DNA of 64,000 nt. Origin: JAZKBN01 sp040388605. GTDB lineage: Bacteria > Bacteroidota > Bacteroidia > Cytophagales > Flexibacteraceae. The stretch spans positions 8,027 to 72,026 of the forward strand of contig JAZKBN010000060.1 in NCBI GenBank assembly GCA_040388605.1, read 5' to 3'. Below, piece after piece: positions 9,411 through 19,178 of the stretch. Under the pieces are notes generated by a model. That model did not search any database, had not been told where the DNA came from, and saw nothing but the letters and a program-made list of their open reading frames with translations. The translations under genes were made by a program, and so were the position numbers. Position 1 is the first letter of the stretch. Each line of letters begins with the position of its first letter.

Positions 9411-10808
9411 ATGGAATTTGAAACTGAAGTTGCCGAACGTATAAAGGTAAACCTCGACGATTATAAATCGGTGAGGCAAATTTCCGGTGTGCGCTTGGCA
9501 AAGATGCTGGCGGTTTGGGGCAGCGGGCTCCTGCTTATTTTGGGTATTTTACTTTGCATGCCTTGGACCCAAAATATATATATGACCGGGTCGCTTACCA
9601 CTTTCAGCCCCGCTGATCGTCCGCAAACCATACACAGTACCATTGCAGGCAGAATTGAGCGCTGGCATGTAAGGGAAGGCCAATACGTTAAAAAGGGAGA
9701 TACTATTATAAGCCTCAGCGAGATTAAGGAAAAGTACTTCGATCCGCAAATGCTTAAACGCCTGTCAGAGCAGGTAAAGGCAAAAGAAGAGGTAATAGGC
9801 AGCACGCGTGAAAAAATAAGCGCTTTGGAAAGGCAGGTTTCAGCCTTAATAGCCGGCAAGGGCCAAAAGCTGAACCAGGTACGTAACAAAGCCGCACAGG
9901 CCCGCCTTAAAGTACAAAGCGACAGCATTGACTACGAAACAGAGCGCGTGAATTTCGCCATTGCGCAACGCCAGTTCGGCGCCCAGGAAAAGCTTTATGC
10001 CGAAGGGCTTAAATCTTTAACAGAGCTTGAGGAGCGTAAGCAGAAACTGCAGCAAAGCAATTCAAAGCTTCTATCAAGCCTGAACAAATACAACACCTCT
10101 AAAAACGAGCTCGTAAACACGCTTATAGATTATAACGGAACAGAATCTGAATACCGTGATAAAATAGCTAAGGCCGAAAGCGAGAAAAGTACGGCAGCCG
10201 GCTACCTGTACACATCTGAAGGTGAGCTTGCTAAAATGCGGAATGAATATGCCTCCACATCGGTAAGGAGCAACTACTATGAAATACTGGCTCCCCGCGA
10301 CGGCTATGTGACCAAGGCCATAAAAATGGGCCTCGGCGAAACCCTGAAAGAGGGCGAAGCTGTAACCAGCATTATTAATGTAGGTGTTGGCATGGCCGCC
10401 GAACTCTATGTGAAACCCATGGATTTGCCCCTGCTGAGCAAGGGCAGTAAAGTACGCCTTCAATTCGATGGCTGGCCCGCGCTGGTTTTCTCCGGCTGGC
10501 CCAACCTGAACTATGGTACCTTCGGCGGAAAGGTTGCCGTTATAGATAATGTGGATACTAAGGGCTATTACCGCCTGCTTATAGTTCCTGACCTGAATGA
10601 GGGCTCATGGCCTGCACAGGTGCGCCTTGGTACCGGCATAAAAGGTTGGGCTTTACTTAAAGATGTGCCTATTTTCTATGAAATCTGGCGTCAGCTGAAC
10701 GGCTTCCCACCTGATTATATGCACGTTGACCCTGAAGCGCCGGCAGATTTAAAACGAAAAGATGATGCTTCGCCTGAAAAAGGCAGCAATGAATCGGAAT
10801 CGAAATAG
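9411..10808 (+). CDS. HlyD-family periplasmic adaptor
   Basis: This 465-residue membrane fusion protein bridges an inner-membrane transporter and a TolC channel. Residues 1-30 are cytoplasmic, and a single membrane span follows (about 33-55). Next comes a biotinyl-lipoyl half with GRIERWHVREGQYVKKGDTI, and a long alpha-hairpin (about 105-285) rich in Glu, Lys and Ala typical of coiled coils. The second lipoyl half has ILAPRDGYVTKAI, and a beta-barrel domain ends the protein. It sits between the ABC-like gene and tolC in one operon. Confidence 0.9.
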   Translation: MEFETEVAERIKVNLDDYKSVRQISGVRLAKMLAVWGSGLLLILGILLCMPWTQNIYMTGSLTTFSPADRPQTIHSTIAGRIERWHVREGQYVKKGDTIISLSEIKEKYFDPQMLKRLSEQVKAKEEVIGSTREKISALERQVSALIAGKGQKLNQVRNKAAQARLKVQSDSIDYETERVNFAIAQRQFGAQEKLYAEGLKSLTELEERKQKLQQSNSKLLSSLNKYNTSKNELVNTLIDYNGTESEYRDKIAKAESEKSTAAGYLYTSEGELAKMRNEYASTSVRSNYYEILAPRDGYVTKAIKMGLGETLKEGEAVTSIINVGVGMAAELYVKPMDLPLLSKGSKVRLQFDGWPALVFSGWPNLNYGTFGGKVAVIDNVDTKGYYRLLIVPDLNEGSWPAQVRLGTGIKGWALLKDVPIFYEIWRQLNGFPPDYMHVDPEAPADLKRKDDASPEKGSNESESK

Positions 10809-10870
10809 TGCCCGGCGGCAGAGATGGTCCGACGGGCTGTAAACTAAAATTAAGTAATATAAACGGGATA

Positions 10871-12319
10871 ATGCGCTTACCGGCTTTCGGAAATATTTGG
10901 TTTGGAACTTTGTTAGCAATGCTGTTAGCTTCAGCATTGCCATGCTCAGCCCAAGCCGGTCCGGGGCCCGACAGCCTGAAGGTTTTGCCTTATGCAGAAT
11001 TTATGCAGCAGGTAGCCGCCACACACCCGGTGGCCCGGCAGGCAGCACTGTTGCCTGAAAAAGCAAGACGGGAAGTGCGTATTTCCCGGGGTGCATTCGA
11101 CCCGGAACTTAAAAGCACGCTCAGCCAAAAAGAGTTCCACAGCGAGCTTTATTACCGCTATACCGACCACTCATTACAGGTACCCATGTGGATAGGCAAC
11201 CTGAAGGCCGGCTTCGAGCGCAACAGCGGCGTACATGTTGATCCTGATAAGCTTACCCCGCCGGAAGGCCTAAGCTATATTGGTCTTGATTTGCCGGTAG
11301 GCCAGGGCCTGTTTTTCGATGAGCGCCGCGCTGTATTGCGTGAAGCCCAAATAATGCAAAAAATGGCCGATGTGGAGAAGGTGAAAATGATTAACAAGCT
11401 GCTCCTGCAGGCAGCTAAAGATTACTGGGACTGGAATTATAATTATAACCGGTTTCGCCTGTATCGCCAAAGTACAGAACTCGCAAGGGTAAGACGCAGG
11501 GCTACGGTAAGCAGATCAGAGAANNNNNNNNNNGGTATTGATACTTCTGAAGCCGCATCGCAGGTACAAACCCTTGAAATTTCTTATTCCGATGCCGAGG
11601 TTTCCTGGCGCAATGCATCAGTTAGTCTTTCTGTTTACCTATGGAGCGATGAAGCCAGGCCGCTTGAGCTGGCCCCGAATGTAATTCCCGAAGAAGACCC
11701 GGTTACGGCAGGTAAGGTATCGGCAGAGCACTATCAAAACCTGTTGGTCCACAGCCGGGAGCGTCATCCTGATTTACTGAGCCTTAACCTGAAATCAGAA
11801 TTGCTGCGCAACGACAGAAAGCTGTATTACGAAAAGCTGAAGCCAAAGCTGAACCTGCACGGGTATTTCCTGAACGAGGGTTTTGCAAGCCCTATTGAAA
11901 CCGAGGGAGGCATGGGTACTGCATTCAATTCGGCAAAGGCAGGCTTTACAGTCAGCATGCCCTTGCTGCTGCGCGAAGGCAGGGGGAAAATTCAGCTTAA
12001 TACCCTAAAGATAAGGGAGAACGAACTTTCGCAAATGCAGCAGCGCCGCGAAATTGCAGCCGGGGTTGAGCGGGCCTATAATGATTTATTGGCCCTTGAA
12101 AAACAATTGGCTTCGCAGGAAAAGCTGGTAAGCAATTATGACAAGCTGCTGCGCGGTGAGCAGCGAAAATTTGAAGTTGGTGAAAGCAGCATTTTTCTTG
12201 TGAATACCCGCCAGAATAATGTTGTGAGCGGGCAGGTAAAACTTTATGAGCTGAAAGCAAAATATGCCAAGGCTAAAGTTACCCTGCAATGGAGCGCAGG
12301 TAAAATTGAACTTATATAA
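10871..12319 (+). CDS. TolC-family outer membrane channel, assembly gap inside
   Basis: This is the outer-membrane efflux protein of the tripartite system. ATG 10871 is chosen because it opens a clear signal peptide (WFGTLLAMLLASALPCSAQA); a GTG 63 bases upstream, overlapping the hlyD-like stop, would put a polar tail in front of it. The helical domains show long amphipathic Glu/Ala/Leu stretches and a typical late segment (VERAYNDLLALEKQLASQEK). Ten Ns at 11524-11533 hide a short piece. The frame happens to agree on both sides. Confidence 0.88.
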   Translation: MRLPAFGNIWFGTLLAMLLASALPCSAQAGPGPDSLKVLPYAEFMQQVAATHPVARQAALLPEKARREVRISRGAFDPELKSTLSQKEFHSELYYRYTDHSLQVPMWIGNLKAGFERNSGVHVDPDKLTPPEGLSYIGLDLPVGQGLFFDERRAVLREAQIMQKMADVEKVKMINKLLLQAAKDYWDWNYNYNRFRLYRQSTELARVRRRATVSRSEXXXXGIDTSEAASQVQTLEISYSDAEVSWRNASVSLSVYLWSDEARPLELAPNVIPEEDPVTAGKVSAEHYQNLLVHSRERHPDLLSLNLKSELLRNDRKLYYEKLKPKLNLHGYFLNEGFASPIETEGGMGTAFNSAKAGFTVSMPLLLREGRGKIQLNTLKIRENELSQMQQRREIAAGVERAYNDLLALEKQLASQEKLVSNYDKLLRGEQRKFEVGESSIFLVNTRQNNVVSGQVKLYELKAKYAKAKVTLQWSAGKIELI

Positions 12320-12508
12320 TCAGGGCTTAGATTCTGATCCTTTACATATTCCTGCGTACCGGTCCCGTTTTTACCCCGATTTTATTTTAAAAAGTATCCC
12401 GTTTTTAATTGGCCTGTGCTTTGCATATACATGTATATACAATGCTTACCGCAAAATGTGAGCTTGGTGTATTAAGCTATTACAAAACACTTCAATCAGC
12501 AAACGGCA

Positions 12509-13129
12509 ATGAAAACTCTACTATCGATAGGTGCAACAATTTTATTTTTTGTGCTCATGTTTATGGCCCCTTATGTGGCAGGCGCCCAGTCTTTTATGGG
12601 GAAAATGAGCAAAACGGCCATAATGAAAGACGGCCCCGGTAAAGAATACCATAAAGTAATCAGCTTAACTGCGGGCAGCCGTATTTTCGTTTATGAGGCC
12701 ACAGCGCAGCAAGGGTATATTTCTGTGGTAGATTTGGCTACGAACACCCAGGGCTATGTTGAAAAAACTTTTGTAAAGCTGCTGATGCCCGTAGATGCCA
12801 ATGCCATACAAAAACCTGCCTTTACCCGTGTAACCGACATAGATAACGAAGAAGTAGCCATGCTTGAGCTAAGTAATCGTACCCCTAACCAGGTGATGGT
12901 AAAGCTTGACGATATGACCATTAAAGTGGCACCTTATGGCAGCATGAACATGAAAATGGCCCCGGGCACGCATGCTTACTATGCCTTTCAGCAAATGAAT
13001 AACCCCAAAGTGGGCAGTTACGAATTTGAACCCGGTAAAAGCTACAAATGGGATTTCATGAATCGTAAAAAAGACAACCGTACCTTTTCTGCGCAAACAG
13101 CATCTGCAGAGCCTGTAAAGGTTCAATAA
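12509..13129 (+). CDS. Secreted bacterial SH3-domain protein
   Basis: The protein has 206 residues, with a signal peptide (about 1-26, ending VAGAQS) and then an SH3_3-like domain (AIMKDGPGKEYHKVISLTAGSR ... GYVEKTFV, about 35-90). The C-terminal domain (about 110-195) has alternating hydrophobic residues, suggesting a beta sandwich, and is not recognised. It stands 190 bases behind the tolC gene and is probably transcribed separately. Its target is unknown; SH3_3 domains often bind cell-wall peptides. Confidence 0.65.
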   Translation: MKTLLSIGATILFFVLMFMAPYVAGAQSFMGKMSKTAIMKDGPGKEYHKVISLTAGSRIFVYEATAQQGYISVVDLATNTQGYVEKTFVKLLMPVDANAIQKPAFTRVTDIDNEEVAMLELSNRTPNQVMVKLDDMTIKVAPYGSMNMKMAPGTHAYYAFQQMNNPKVGSYEFEPGKSYKWDFMNRKKDNRTFSAQTASAEPVKVQ

Positions 13130-13153
13130 ATAAAAGTTAATATCCCTTAGCTT

Positions 13154-13205
13154 TAAAAACGCTCACCCTGCAGGCTTCGGCTTCACAGGATGAGCGTTTT
13201 TTCTT
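13154..13205. terminator. Bidirectional terminator between SH3 gene and argC
   Basis: The arms aaaacgctcaccctg and caggatgagcgtttt form a long stem with one mismatch; T runs follow on the + side and A runs precede it, which would serve the convergent argC gene. Confidence 0.85.
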
Positions 13206-13220
13206 TTATTATAATCGGGA

Positions 13221-14189
13221 TCAGAAACCGGTAGCTTTCAGGTTCAGCCCTGCACTTTCAGGCAGCCCGAACATTAAATTCATATTCTGCACGGCCTGCC
13301 CTGAAGCGCCTTTGAGCAGGTTGTCTATTACACTGTGAATAAGCAGGTTAGAGCCATGCTTTTTCAGGTATAATACGCACTTGTTGGTATTTACAACCTG
13401 TTTCAAATCAGGGTTCGCGCTGCTCAGGAAAGTAAAGGGGTGATTTACATAGTACTCTTCGAACAGGGCAGTAAATGCTTCCTCCGGCTCAGGTGTTTTA
13501 AAGTAAAGTGTGGCAAATATTCCCCTGCTGAATGCTCCTCTGGCCGGTATAAAGTTCAGCTCGAAGGAACCGGGCTGCTGTGCATGCAGGGTTTGCTTTA
13601 TTTCGGCCTCGTGCTGGTGATCAAATGCTTTATATACTGAATAGTTATTATTCCGGTAGCTGAAATGGGTGGTTTCAGAGGGTTTTACACCGGCGCCGGT
13701 ACTGCCGGTTACAGCATTAACATGAATTTCTTCATCGAGCAGGCCGGCGCAAACTACAGGCAGCAGGGCCAGCTGAATGGCAGTGGCAAAGCAGCCGGGG
13801 TTAGCTATTCGTCGGGCAGATGCTATTTTATCCCTGTTCAGTTCGGGCAGTCCGTAAACATAATCATGCCCGGCATCCGTGATTCGGAAATCCTGGCTGA
13901 GATCTATAATGCGGGCATCTGGGGGCAGGGGAGAAGCAGCCAGGAATTTGCGCGCTTCGCCGTGGCCAAGGCACAGGAAATAAATATCTGCATCCTGTGG
14001 TATGGCAGTGCTGAAATGCAGGTCGGTTTCCCCGAGCAAATCAGGATGTGCGGCGTAAACAGGTTTGCCGGCCATGCTGTTGCTGTGGGCAAAAAACGGC
14101 GTGGCCAAAGGGTGATGTATAAGGAGCCTTAAAAGTTCGCCCCCGGTATAACCGGCTGCACCAATAATGCCTGCTTTAATTTTGTTCAT
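13221..14189 (-). CDS. argC: N-acetyl-gamma-glutamyl-phosphate reductase
   Basis: ArgC reduces N-acetyl-glutamyl-phosphate to the semialdehyde in arginine synthesis, using NADPH. The 322-residue protein begins with the nucleotide-binding GIIGAAGYTGGELLRLL and contains the catalytic cysteine in ANPGCFATAIQLALLP. AVTGSTGAGVKPSETTHFSYR follows in shorter form, and the C terminus shows the dimer-domain motif NLLKGASGQAVQNMNLMFG. It stands alone, with no other arginine genes next to it in this window. Confidence 0.93.
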   Translation of the reverse strand: MNKIKAGIIGAAGYTGGELLRLLIHHPLATPFFAHSNSMAGKPVYAAHPDLLGETDLHFSTAIPQDADIYFLCLGHGEARKFLAASPLPPDARIIDLSQDFRITDAGHDYVYGLPELNRDKIASARRIANPGCFATAIQLALLPVVCAGLLDEEIHVNAVTGSTGAGVKPSETTHFSYRNNNYSVYKAFDHQHEAEIKQTLHAQQPGSFELNFIPARGAFSRGIFATLYFKTPEPEEAFTALFEEYYVNHPFTFLSSANPDLKQVVNTNKCVLYLKKHGSNLLIHSVIDNLLKGASGQAVQNMNLMFGLPESAGLNLKATGF

Positions 14190-14394
14190 TATCTTGATTT
14201 ATTGTCCGGGCAGAATCCCGTGCTTGTAAAGGCAATGCTTTACAACTGAATTGACCGGCTTTTCTAGCCGAATAATTTACTAAATTAGCGGGCCGACAAC
14301 AAGCAGGCAAAACAAATTTTATTAAGCCCTCAAAAAACTTGTTTGTTGAAATCTATCCGATGGGCGGAAATGATGAAATACGGGCTTTATCTGT

Positions 14395-14402
14395 TAGTTT
14401 TG
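14395..14402 (+). promoter_or_regulatory. TAnnTTTG promoter box directly before a start codon
   Basis: TAGTTTTG fits the Bacteroidota -7 box and lies 4 bases before ATG 14407, which would give a nearly leaderless transcript. No clear -33 TTG is seen at the right distance. Confidence 0.35.
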
Positions 14403-14406
14403 CACC

Positions 14407-15914
14407 ATGCCACGCCAAATAGAATTTTTCCCGGCTTATTGGTTCAGCAGCCTTACCGGCCTGCCGAACGGTATTGGTTATGTGAGCAAGGCTGTGGTTA
14501 TATGCCTGTTCATTAGCTTTTTAATATCTGTTCCCGCCCGTGCTCAAATAAAAGTCCGTACTTATTACGACAGTACCAAGGCCACTAAGCTGAAGGAGGA
14601 ATACACTGTTAACTCTGTTCAGGACAGTACAAGGAATGGCCCTTATGCCCGTTTTGCCCCCGGCGGAAAAAAAGAGCTTACCGGCGCTTATTTAAACGGG
14701 CGTAAAGAAGGAACCTTTACAGAGTACTACGAAAACGGAAAAAAGAAGCTTGAAGCTTTTTATGTTGCCGGCCGCAAAAACGGGCCCATGATCAGCTGGA
14801 CCGAGGCGGGCATAATGGTTCAAAAGGCTTATTTCGAAAACGATAAGCTGAAAGATTCCCTTATAACTTTTCACCCTGACGGGGCATTGAAAAGCCGGGG
14901 CCGTTTTGTAAATGACTGGCCCGATGGGCTGGTATTTGAATATCGCCCGAACGGAATTTTAAAGCAGGAGCTTATGTATGCCAAGGGCAAGCCCAACGGC
15001 ATCTGTAAAGAGTATTACGAAACAGGCATACTATACATTGAAGCCAATTATGTGGATGGTCTGCTGGATGGTACTTATAAAGTTTACCACCCCAACGGGC
15101 GCATAGATACTGAATCTAAAATGGAAGGCGGTACCCGCAGCGGCTATTTTAAGAACTTCGCCACAGACGGGCATTTAATCAGGGAAGGAAATTATAAAGA
15201 CGGCCTGTTCGAAGGCCCTGTAAAATCTTATTATGCCGATGGCTCAATGCGCAGCATTGTGAACTTTAAAGCCGGCGAGCCTGAAGGCGAAGCAACCCAT
15301 TATTATANNNNNNNNNNGGCAAAATTAAAGACCGCATTACCTACCGCAATAACGGCCATGACCACAGCGGAACCTATTATTACGAGAACGGCAAAATACA
15401 TAAAGAAGTGGCCTTCCATTCTGAAAAACCTACAGGTACCTGGAAGTTTTTTAATATGAACGGCCCAATAAGCGTGGTTGAGCACTATGATATTCATGGC
15501 CGCCTGAGCGGTACAAAAACCATTTACGACAGCCTTGGGAATAAAAGCAGGGAAGAGCCTTTTATTAATGGTGTGCTAACTGGCCTTGTAACCAACTATT
15601 TCCCGAGCGGGAAAACAGAAAGTACGGTTATGTATGCCGGCAACAGGCGCAACGGCGATTACCAAAGCTATTACCCCGGCGGAAAGCCTGATTGTAAGGG
15701 CACCTATAGAAGCGACCGGGAAACCGGCAAATGGACATGCCTTTTCGAAAACGGGCATACCCGCAAAGTAAGCAACTGGAAAGAAGGTACGCTCATTAAC
15801 AGCCGCGAATTCACAGAGGCAGGTCAAAATGCAGGAAATGCTTCCTCACCGGGCCCGAAACCGGCAGATGCTGAATCGGCAGGGGGGCAGAACAAGGGGG
15901 CGGAACCTAAGTAG
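14407..15914 (+). CDS. YwqK/MORN-variant repeat protein, assembly gap inside
   Basis: This secreted or periplasmic protein of about 500 residues is built from repeats of roughly 20-25 residues of the type YYENGKKKLEAFYVAGRKNG, the MORN_2 / YwqK antitoxin-module repeat. A signal peptide (VVICLFISFLISVPARAQ) follows a short polar start. Ten Ns at 15308-15317 change the frame, but repeats continue on both sides (YYENGKIHKEVAF after the gap), so this is one gene. The C-terminal 40 residues are Gly/Pro/Ala-rich. No partner toxin gene is adjacent; in Bacteroidota such proteins usually occur without one. Confidence 0.8.
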
Positions 15915-16068
15915 AATTGGCGTTCAAAAGCCTGGTTGCTTAGCCTTGCACCCTGTACCGGATTATATTTTTAGCCTCACAGATGTATTGGTGTTCGCGG
16001 CATTCCCTCCGGTTTCGGGCATTCATTGCTGCTGTTTGGCTGTAAATCTGTAAGATAATTGTGGATTG

Positions 16069-16107
16069 ATGGCGGAACATCTAATAATTAATGGCGGAAC
16101 ATCTAAT
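16069..16107. repeat. 17-bp direct repeat, 22-bp period
   Basis: atggcggaacatctaat occurs exactly at 16069-16085 and again at 16091-16107. The 22-base period is close to two helical turns. It lies about 65 bases upstream of a TAnnTTTG box and may be a protein-binding site. Confidence 0.7.
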
Positions 16108-16171
16108 TTTAAGCTGCCCCCGGCAGAGCTTTTTGTTCTTTCCTAAGGTAATACACGCTTATAAAACGCTT

Positions 16172-16179
16172 TATTTTTG
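16172..16179 (+). promoter_or_regulatory. Candidate -7 box for the AhpD-like gene
   Basis: TATTTTTG fits TAnnTTTG and lies about 80 bases before the ATG at 16258. No -33 partner is evident. Confidence 0.3.
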
Positions 16180-16257
16180 CGCTTTACTTACACGCAGGGT
16201 CAAAGCCGAACAAATACAATAGCTTACCTTTAAAATACTAAACAACCCCTGGCCTTT

Positions 16258-16647
16258 ATGGAATCAGTTTCGGAATTCAACAGCTTCAGGAGCGCAATGA
16301 ATGAGCGCATTATGGCTGCAGACAATTTGGTAATCAAGCGTTTATTTAACCTTGATACAAATGCATACGCGGAAGGTGCTGTAAATGTGGTTACTAAGGA
16401 AATGATTGGCCTTGCCTGCTCCATGGTGCTCCGCTGCGACGACTGCGTTAAATATCATTTGGGAAAATGCCACGAACTGTCCGTAACTGACAAAGAAGTT
16501 TTCGAAGTTTTCGCGATTGCGAATATAATTGGCGGGACTATTGTTATACCACACTTAAGGCGCGCTGTTGCCTACTGGGAAGAGCTTACCGGCAAAAATA
16601 ACCTTACAGCCGGTGAAAATTTTCAGGACCCGGAAACTGCATCTTAA
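16258..16647 (+). CDS. Carboxymuconolactone decarboxylase / AhpD-like protein
   Basis: This 129-residue small helical protein carries the redox pair C60-D-D-C63 followed by H67 (LRCDDCVKYHLGKC). That is the AhpD-type catalytic pattern of the carboxymuconolactone decarboxylase superfamily. It likely acts as a thiol-dependent peroxidase or reductase partner rather than a decarboxylase; the substrate cannot be read from the sequence. The next gene follows after 74 bases. Confidence 0.82.
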   Translation: MESVSEFNSFRSAMNERIMAADNLVIKRLFNLDTNAYAEGAVNVVTKEMIGLACSMVLRCDDCVKYHLGKCHELSVTDKEVFEVFAIANIIGGTIVIPHLRRAVAYWEELTGKNNLTAGENFQDPETAS

Positions 16648-16721
16648 GAAAGGTTTTACGTTTACAAATCACCGGAGCTAAGGTATTAATCAATACAAAC
16701 GCAGAGCAAAACAAACAGCAA

Positions 16722-17090
16722 ATGCTTAAAGAATACGAACCCGAGCAAAGGTGGCAGATGGCCGCCGCAGTACTTGCCAAATTAAGCGACAGCAGCCCTG
16801 ATTTGCAGGGGGCCCTTTTCCTGGTAGGAATACAGGAATTAGGGCAGGGAGTAAGAGACTTCACAAAAGAAGAAAAGCAGGACCTGATGCACATTGCCAT
16901 TTGCAGGCTGCTCTCATCTGCCGGTTATTATACCTTAATAGGCCATGATGAAGGCGGCTGGCCGCTTTGGGAACCTATAAAAACAATGCCCTTGCTCAGC
17001 CTGAAAGAGCAGGATACCATGTTAAAGATACTGGTGGCAGATTACCTGGCCGAACTCGGCTACGATACCGGGGCTCCTTTGCAGCATTAA
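16722..17090 (+). CDS. Conserved hypothetical protein, 122 residues
   Basis: I do not recognise a named domain. The sequence is acidic and helical, with a clear protein-like pattern (LFLVGIQELGQGVRDFTKEEKQDLMHIAICRLLS). No signal peptide or membrane span is visible. It lies between the AhpD-like gene and a 60-residue gene on the same strand and may be co-transcribed with them. Confidence 0.65.
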   Translation: MLKEYEPEQRWQMAAAVLAKLSDSSPDLQGALFLVGIQELGQGVRDFTKEEKQDLMHIAICRLLSSAGYYTLIGHDEGGWPLWEPIKTMPLLSLKEQDTMLKILVADYLAELGYDTGAPLQH

Positions 17091-17225
17091 CCGGGTTATT
17101 ACCCTGTTATTGCACTAAGCGATTTCCAAACATTAATGTTCCTCTTTTATGAGGTAATTCAGGTTAGCCGGTTAAACCGGCACCAAGGAAATACATCTTA
17201 CAATTGCCCTTATATAAATACAGCT

Positions 17226-17408
17226 ATGGAAAATGCAGCATACGAACAAATGATTCTCCGTTACACACGTGAGCTATCGCCTGAAGCCCTGCAAAAGGTA
17301 TTGCACCTTTTGGCCGTGCTTTACGACAAAGAACAGATTCACCGCAGGCTTGATCTTTTGAACAAAAGTTTTGAACGCCTTGCCGGACATGAAATTTCAA
17401 AAGCTTAA
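17226..17408 (+). CDS. Small hypothetical protein, 60 residues
   Basis: I chose ATG 17226; a longer in-frame reading from 17136 adds an unlikely stretch. The peptide (from MENAAYEQMILRYTRELS) is predicted helical and amphipathic, with heptad-like leucines (LQKVLHLLAVLYDKEQ), suggesting a small coiled-coil or dimeric protein. Function unknown. A terminator follows. Confidence 0.5.
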   Translation: MENAAYEQMILRYTRELSPEALQKVLHLLAVLYDKEQIHRRLDLLNKSFERLAGHEISKA

Positions 17409-17471
17409 AAGCTTAATAGATACTTCACCGTTGAGCTTTTAAGCCATTCAGGCTGCAAATAGCATATTGTG

Positions 17472-17507
17472 AGCCCTGCACAGCCAAAGTGCGGGGCTTT
17501 CTTTTTT
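17472..17507 (+). terminator. Rho-independent terminator
   Basis: The stem agccctgcac / gtgcggggct with a 7-base loop is followed by a T-rich run (tttcttttttatt). Confidence 0.85.
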
Positions 17508-17664
17508 ATTTTGGCACACAATTTATGATTGATTAGCAATGTGCTTATAAATTGTATTCGATTCGGGCAATTTCCGGCAGATAATTCTGATATTGCAGCC
17601 TCGCAGCGGCAGCCCGAAAGCCGTTAGGTATTCCTGCAAAATGCTCAGCAATTAACCTGTATTT

Positions 17665-18096
17665 ATGAAAATTATTATCATCAACGGCCCTAACCTGAAT
17701 CTTGTAGGCACGCGTGAAAAATCGGTTTACGGGCAAATTCCATTTCACGATTACTTTGCCGATTTACAGGCGCAATTTCCGCATATTACCCTCCACTACT
17801 TCCAAAGCAATGTTGAAGGCGAGCTCATTAATAAGCTGCACGAGGTAGGGTTCAGCTATACAGGTATAATATTGAATGCCGGCGGCTATACCCATACCAG
17901 CGTAAGCCTCGGCGATGCAATTGCAGCAATAAATACCCCTGTTCTGGAAGTTCACATAAGCAACATATACGCCCGCGAAGACTTCAGGCACAAAAGCTAC
18001 CTGAGCAAACATTGCCAGGGCATTATTGCCGGTATGGGGCTCGATGGCTATACGCTGGCCTTAGTACATCTTATTTCAAAAATGCAATTTCAATAA
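17665..18096 (+). CDS. aroQ: 3-dehydroquinate dehydratase type II
   Basis: The enzyme catalyses the third step of the shikimate pathway (3-dehydroquinate to 3-dehydroshikimate) as a dodecamer. Its 143 residues match family length. Motifs seen are INGPNLNLVGTREKSVYG with the catalytic Tyr22, FQSNVEGELINKLHE, ILNAGGYTHTSVSLGDAI and PVLEVHISNIYAREDFR. Its TAA overlaps the next gene's ATG by one base, so the two are translationally coupled. Confidence 0.95.
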   Translation: MKIIIINGPNLNLVGTREKSVYGQIPFHDYFADLQAQFPHITLHYFQSNVEGELINKLHEVGFSYTGIILNAGGYTHTSVSLGDAIAAINTPVLEVHISNIYAREDFRHKSYLSKHCQGIIAGMGLDGYTLALVHLISKMQFQ

Positions 18097-19151
18097 TGAT
18101 AACATTTTTCCCCGGCCCCTCGCAGGTATTCCAGGCCATTCCGGCATATTTGCACGAGGCCTGCACCGAAGGTATTCTCAGCATAAGCCATCGTTCCGAG
18201 GCATTCAACAACATGTCGGAAGAAACGCTGCTGCTGTTGCGAACCCATTTGCAGGTGCCAGATGATTATACAATTCTATATACCACTTCGGCTACCGAAT
18301 GTTGGGAAATAATTGCGCAGAGCCTTACGCAAAAAGGCAGCACCCATTTCTACAGCGGCTCATTTGGTGAAAAGTGGATGCAATATGCGCAGGCATTGCT
18401 TCCTGCTTCTAAAGGCTTCTCTTTCAGCGCTGATAATGAATTGGATTTGGGAAGCCTGCATGCCGACCCTGATACCGATATTATTTGCTTCACGCAAAAT
18501 GAAACAAGCAACGGCTCACAAATCAGGCCTGCTTTGTTTGCAGATATTAGGCAAAAGTTCCAGGACAGGCTTATAGCGGTTGATGTAACCAGCAGCATAA
18601 ACGGGATAGCTTTGCCCATTGCCGAGGCCGATATTTGGCTTGGCTCGGTACAGAAATGTTTTGGTATGCCGGCAGGCCTTGGCCTCATGATATTATCGCC
18701 AAGGGCGGTTGACCGCGCCCAGCTTATTGGCGACCGCAACCGTTATAACAGCGTGCTCATTATGCTTGATCATATTGCCAAATTCCAGACATCGCATACG
18801 CCTAATGTACTTGGCATTTTCCTGCTGAACAGGGTGCTTTCCGACAGTATGACCCTTGATGAAACCGACAGGCTGTTGAAAGAGCGTGCCGTTATGTACT
18901 ATGATGCCGTAGACAGGAGCAATGTGATGGAAGCTCTTGTACAAAATGCCGCCACCCGGTCAGATACCGTTATTACCGTAAAAGTAAACCCTGAGCTGTT
19001 GCCTGAATTAAAAAATAAGGCCAAAGATTTAGGTATGCTTTTGGGAGCCGGATATGGAACATGGAAACCAAGCACCTTCCGTATTGCCAATTTCCCTGCC
19101 TTGAGTGATGCCGATGTTGAAAAAATGCTGGCTTTTCTGCGCAGTATTTAA
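18096..19151 (+). CDS. Class V aminotransferase (phosphoserine / alanine-glyoxylate aminotransferase-like)
   Basis: This 351-residue PLP enzyme begins FFPGPSQVFQ, like SerC. A Thr/Ser-rich cofactor loop (YTTSATECWE) is near residue 68. CFTQNETSNG and DVTSSINGIALPIAEAD follow, and the PLP lysine is in LGSVQKCFGMPAGLG. Its length and layout fit SerC, but the phosphoserine-binding residues cannot be confirmed by eye. ATG 18096 overlaps the aroQ stop; the in-frame start at 18012 lies inside aroQ and is rejected. Confidence 0.82.
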   Translation: MITFFPGPSQVFQAIPAYLHEACTEGILSISHRSEAFNNMSEETLLLLRTHLQVPDDYTILYTTSATECWEIIAQSLTQKGSTHFYSGSFGEKWMQYAQALLPASKGFSFSADNELDLGSLHADPDTDIICFTQNETSNGSQIRPALFADIRQKFQDRLIAVDVTSSINGIALPIAEADIWLGSVQKCFGMPAGLGLMILSPRAVDRAQLIGDRNRYNSVLIMLDHIAKFQTSHTPNVLGIFLLNRVLSDSMTLDETDRLLKERAVMYYDAVDRSNVMEALVQNAATRSDTVITVKVNPELLPELKNKAKDLGMLLGAGYGTWKPSTFRIANFPALSDADVEKMLAFLRSI

Positions 19152-19178
19152 CCCGGCTAATCACGGTTAAGCGGCAAA

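Larger units (their letters stand above)
15915..16257. other. Intergenic region upstream of the AhpD-like gene
   Basis: This stretch of 343 bases lacks a gene. It holds a 17-bp direct repeat (16069-16107) and a TAnnTTTG box (16172-16179), both listed separately. Confidence 0.6.

Noticed and set aside
14407..15914. Toxin-antitoxin system suggested by the YwqK label
   Set aside because: No toxin-like gene is adjacent, and the protein is secreted and repeat-rich, unlike a cytosolic antitoxin.
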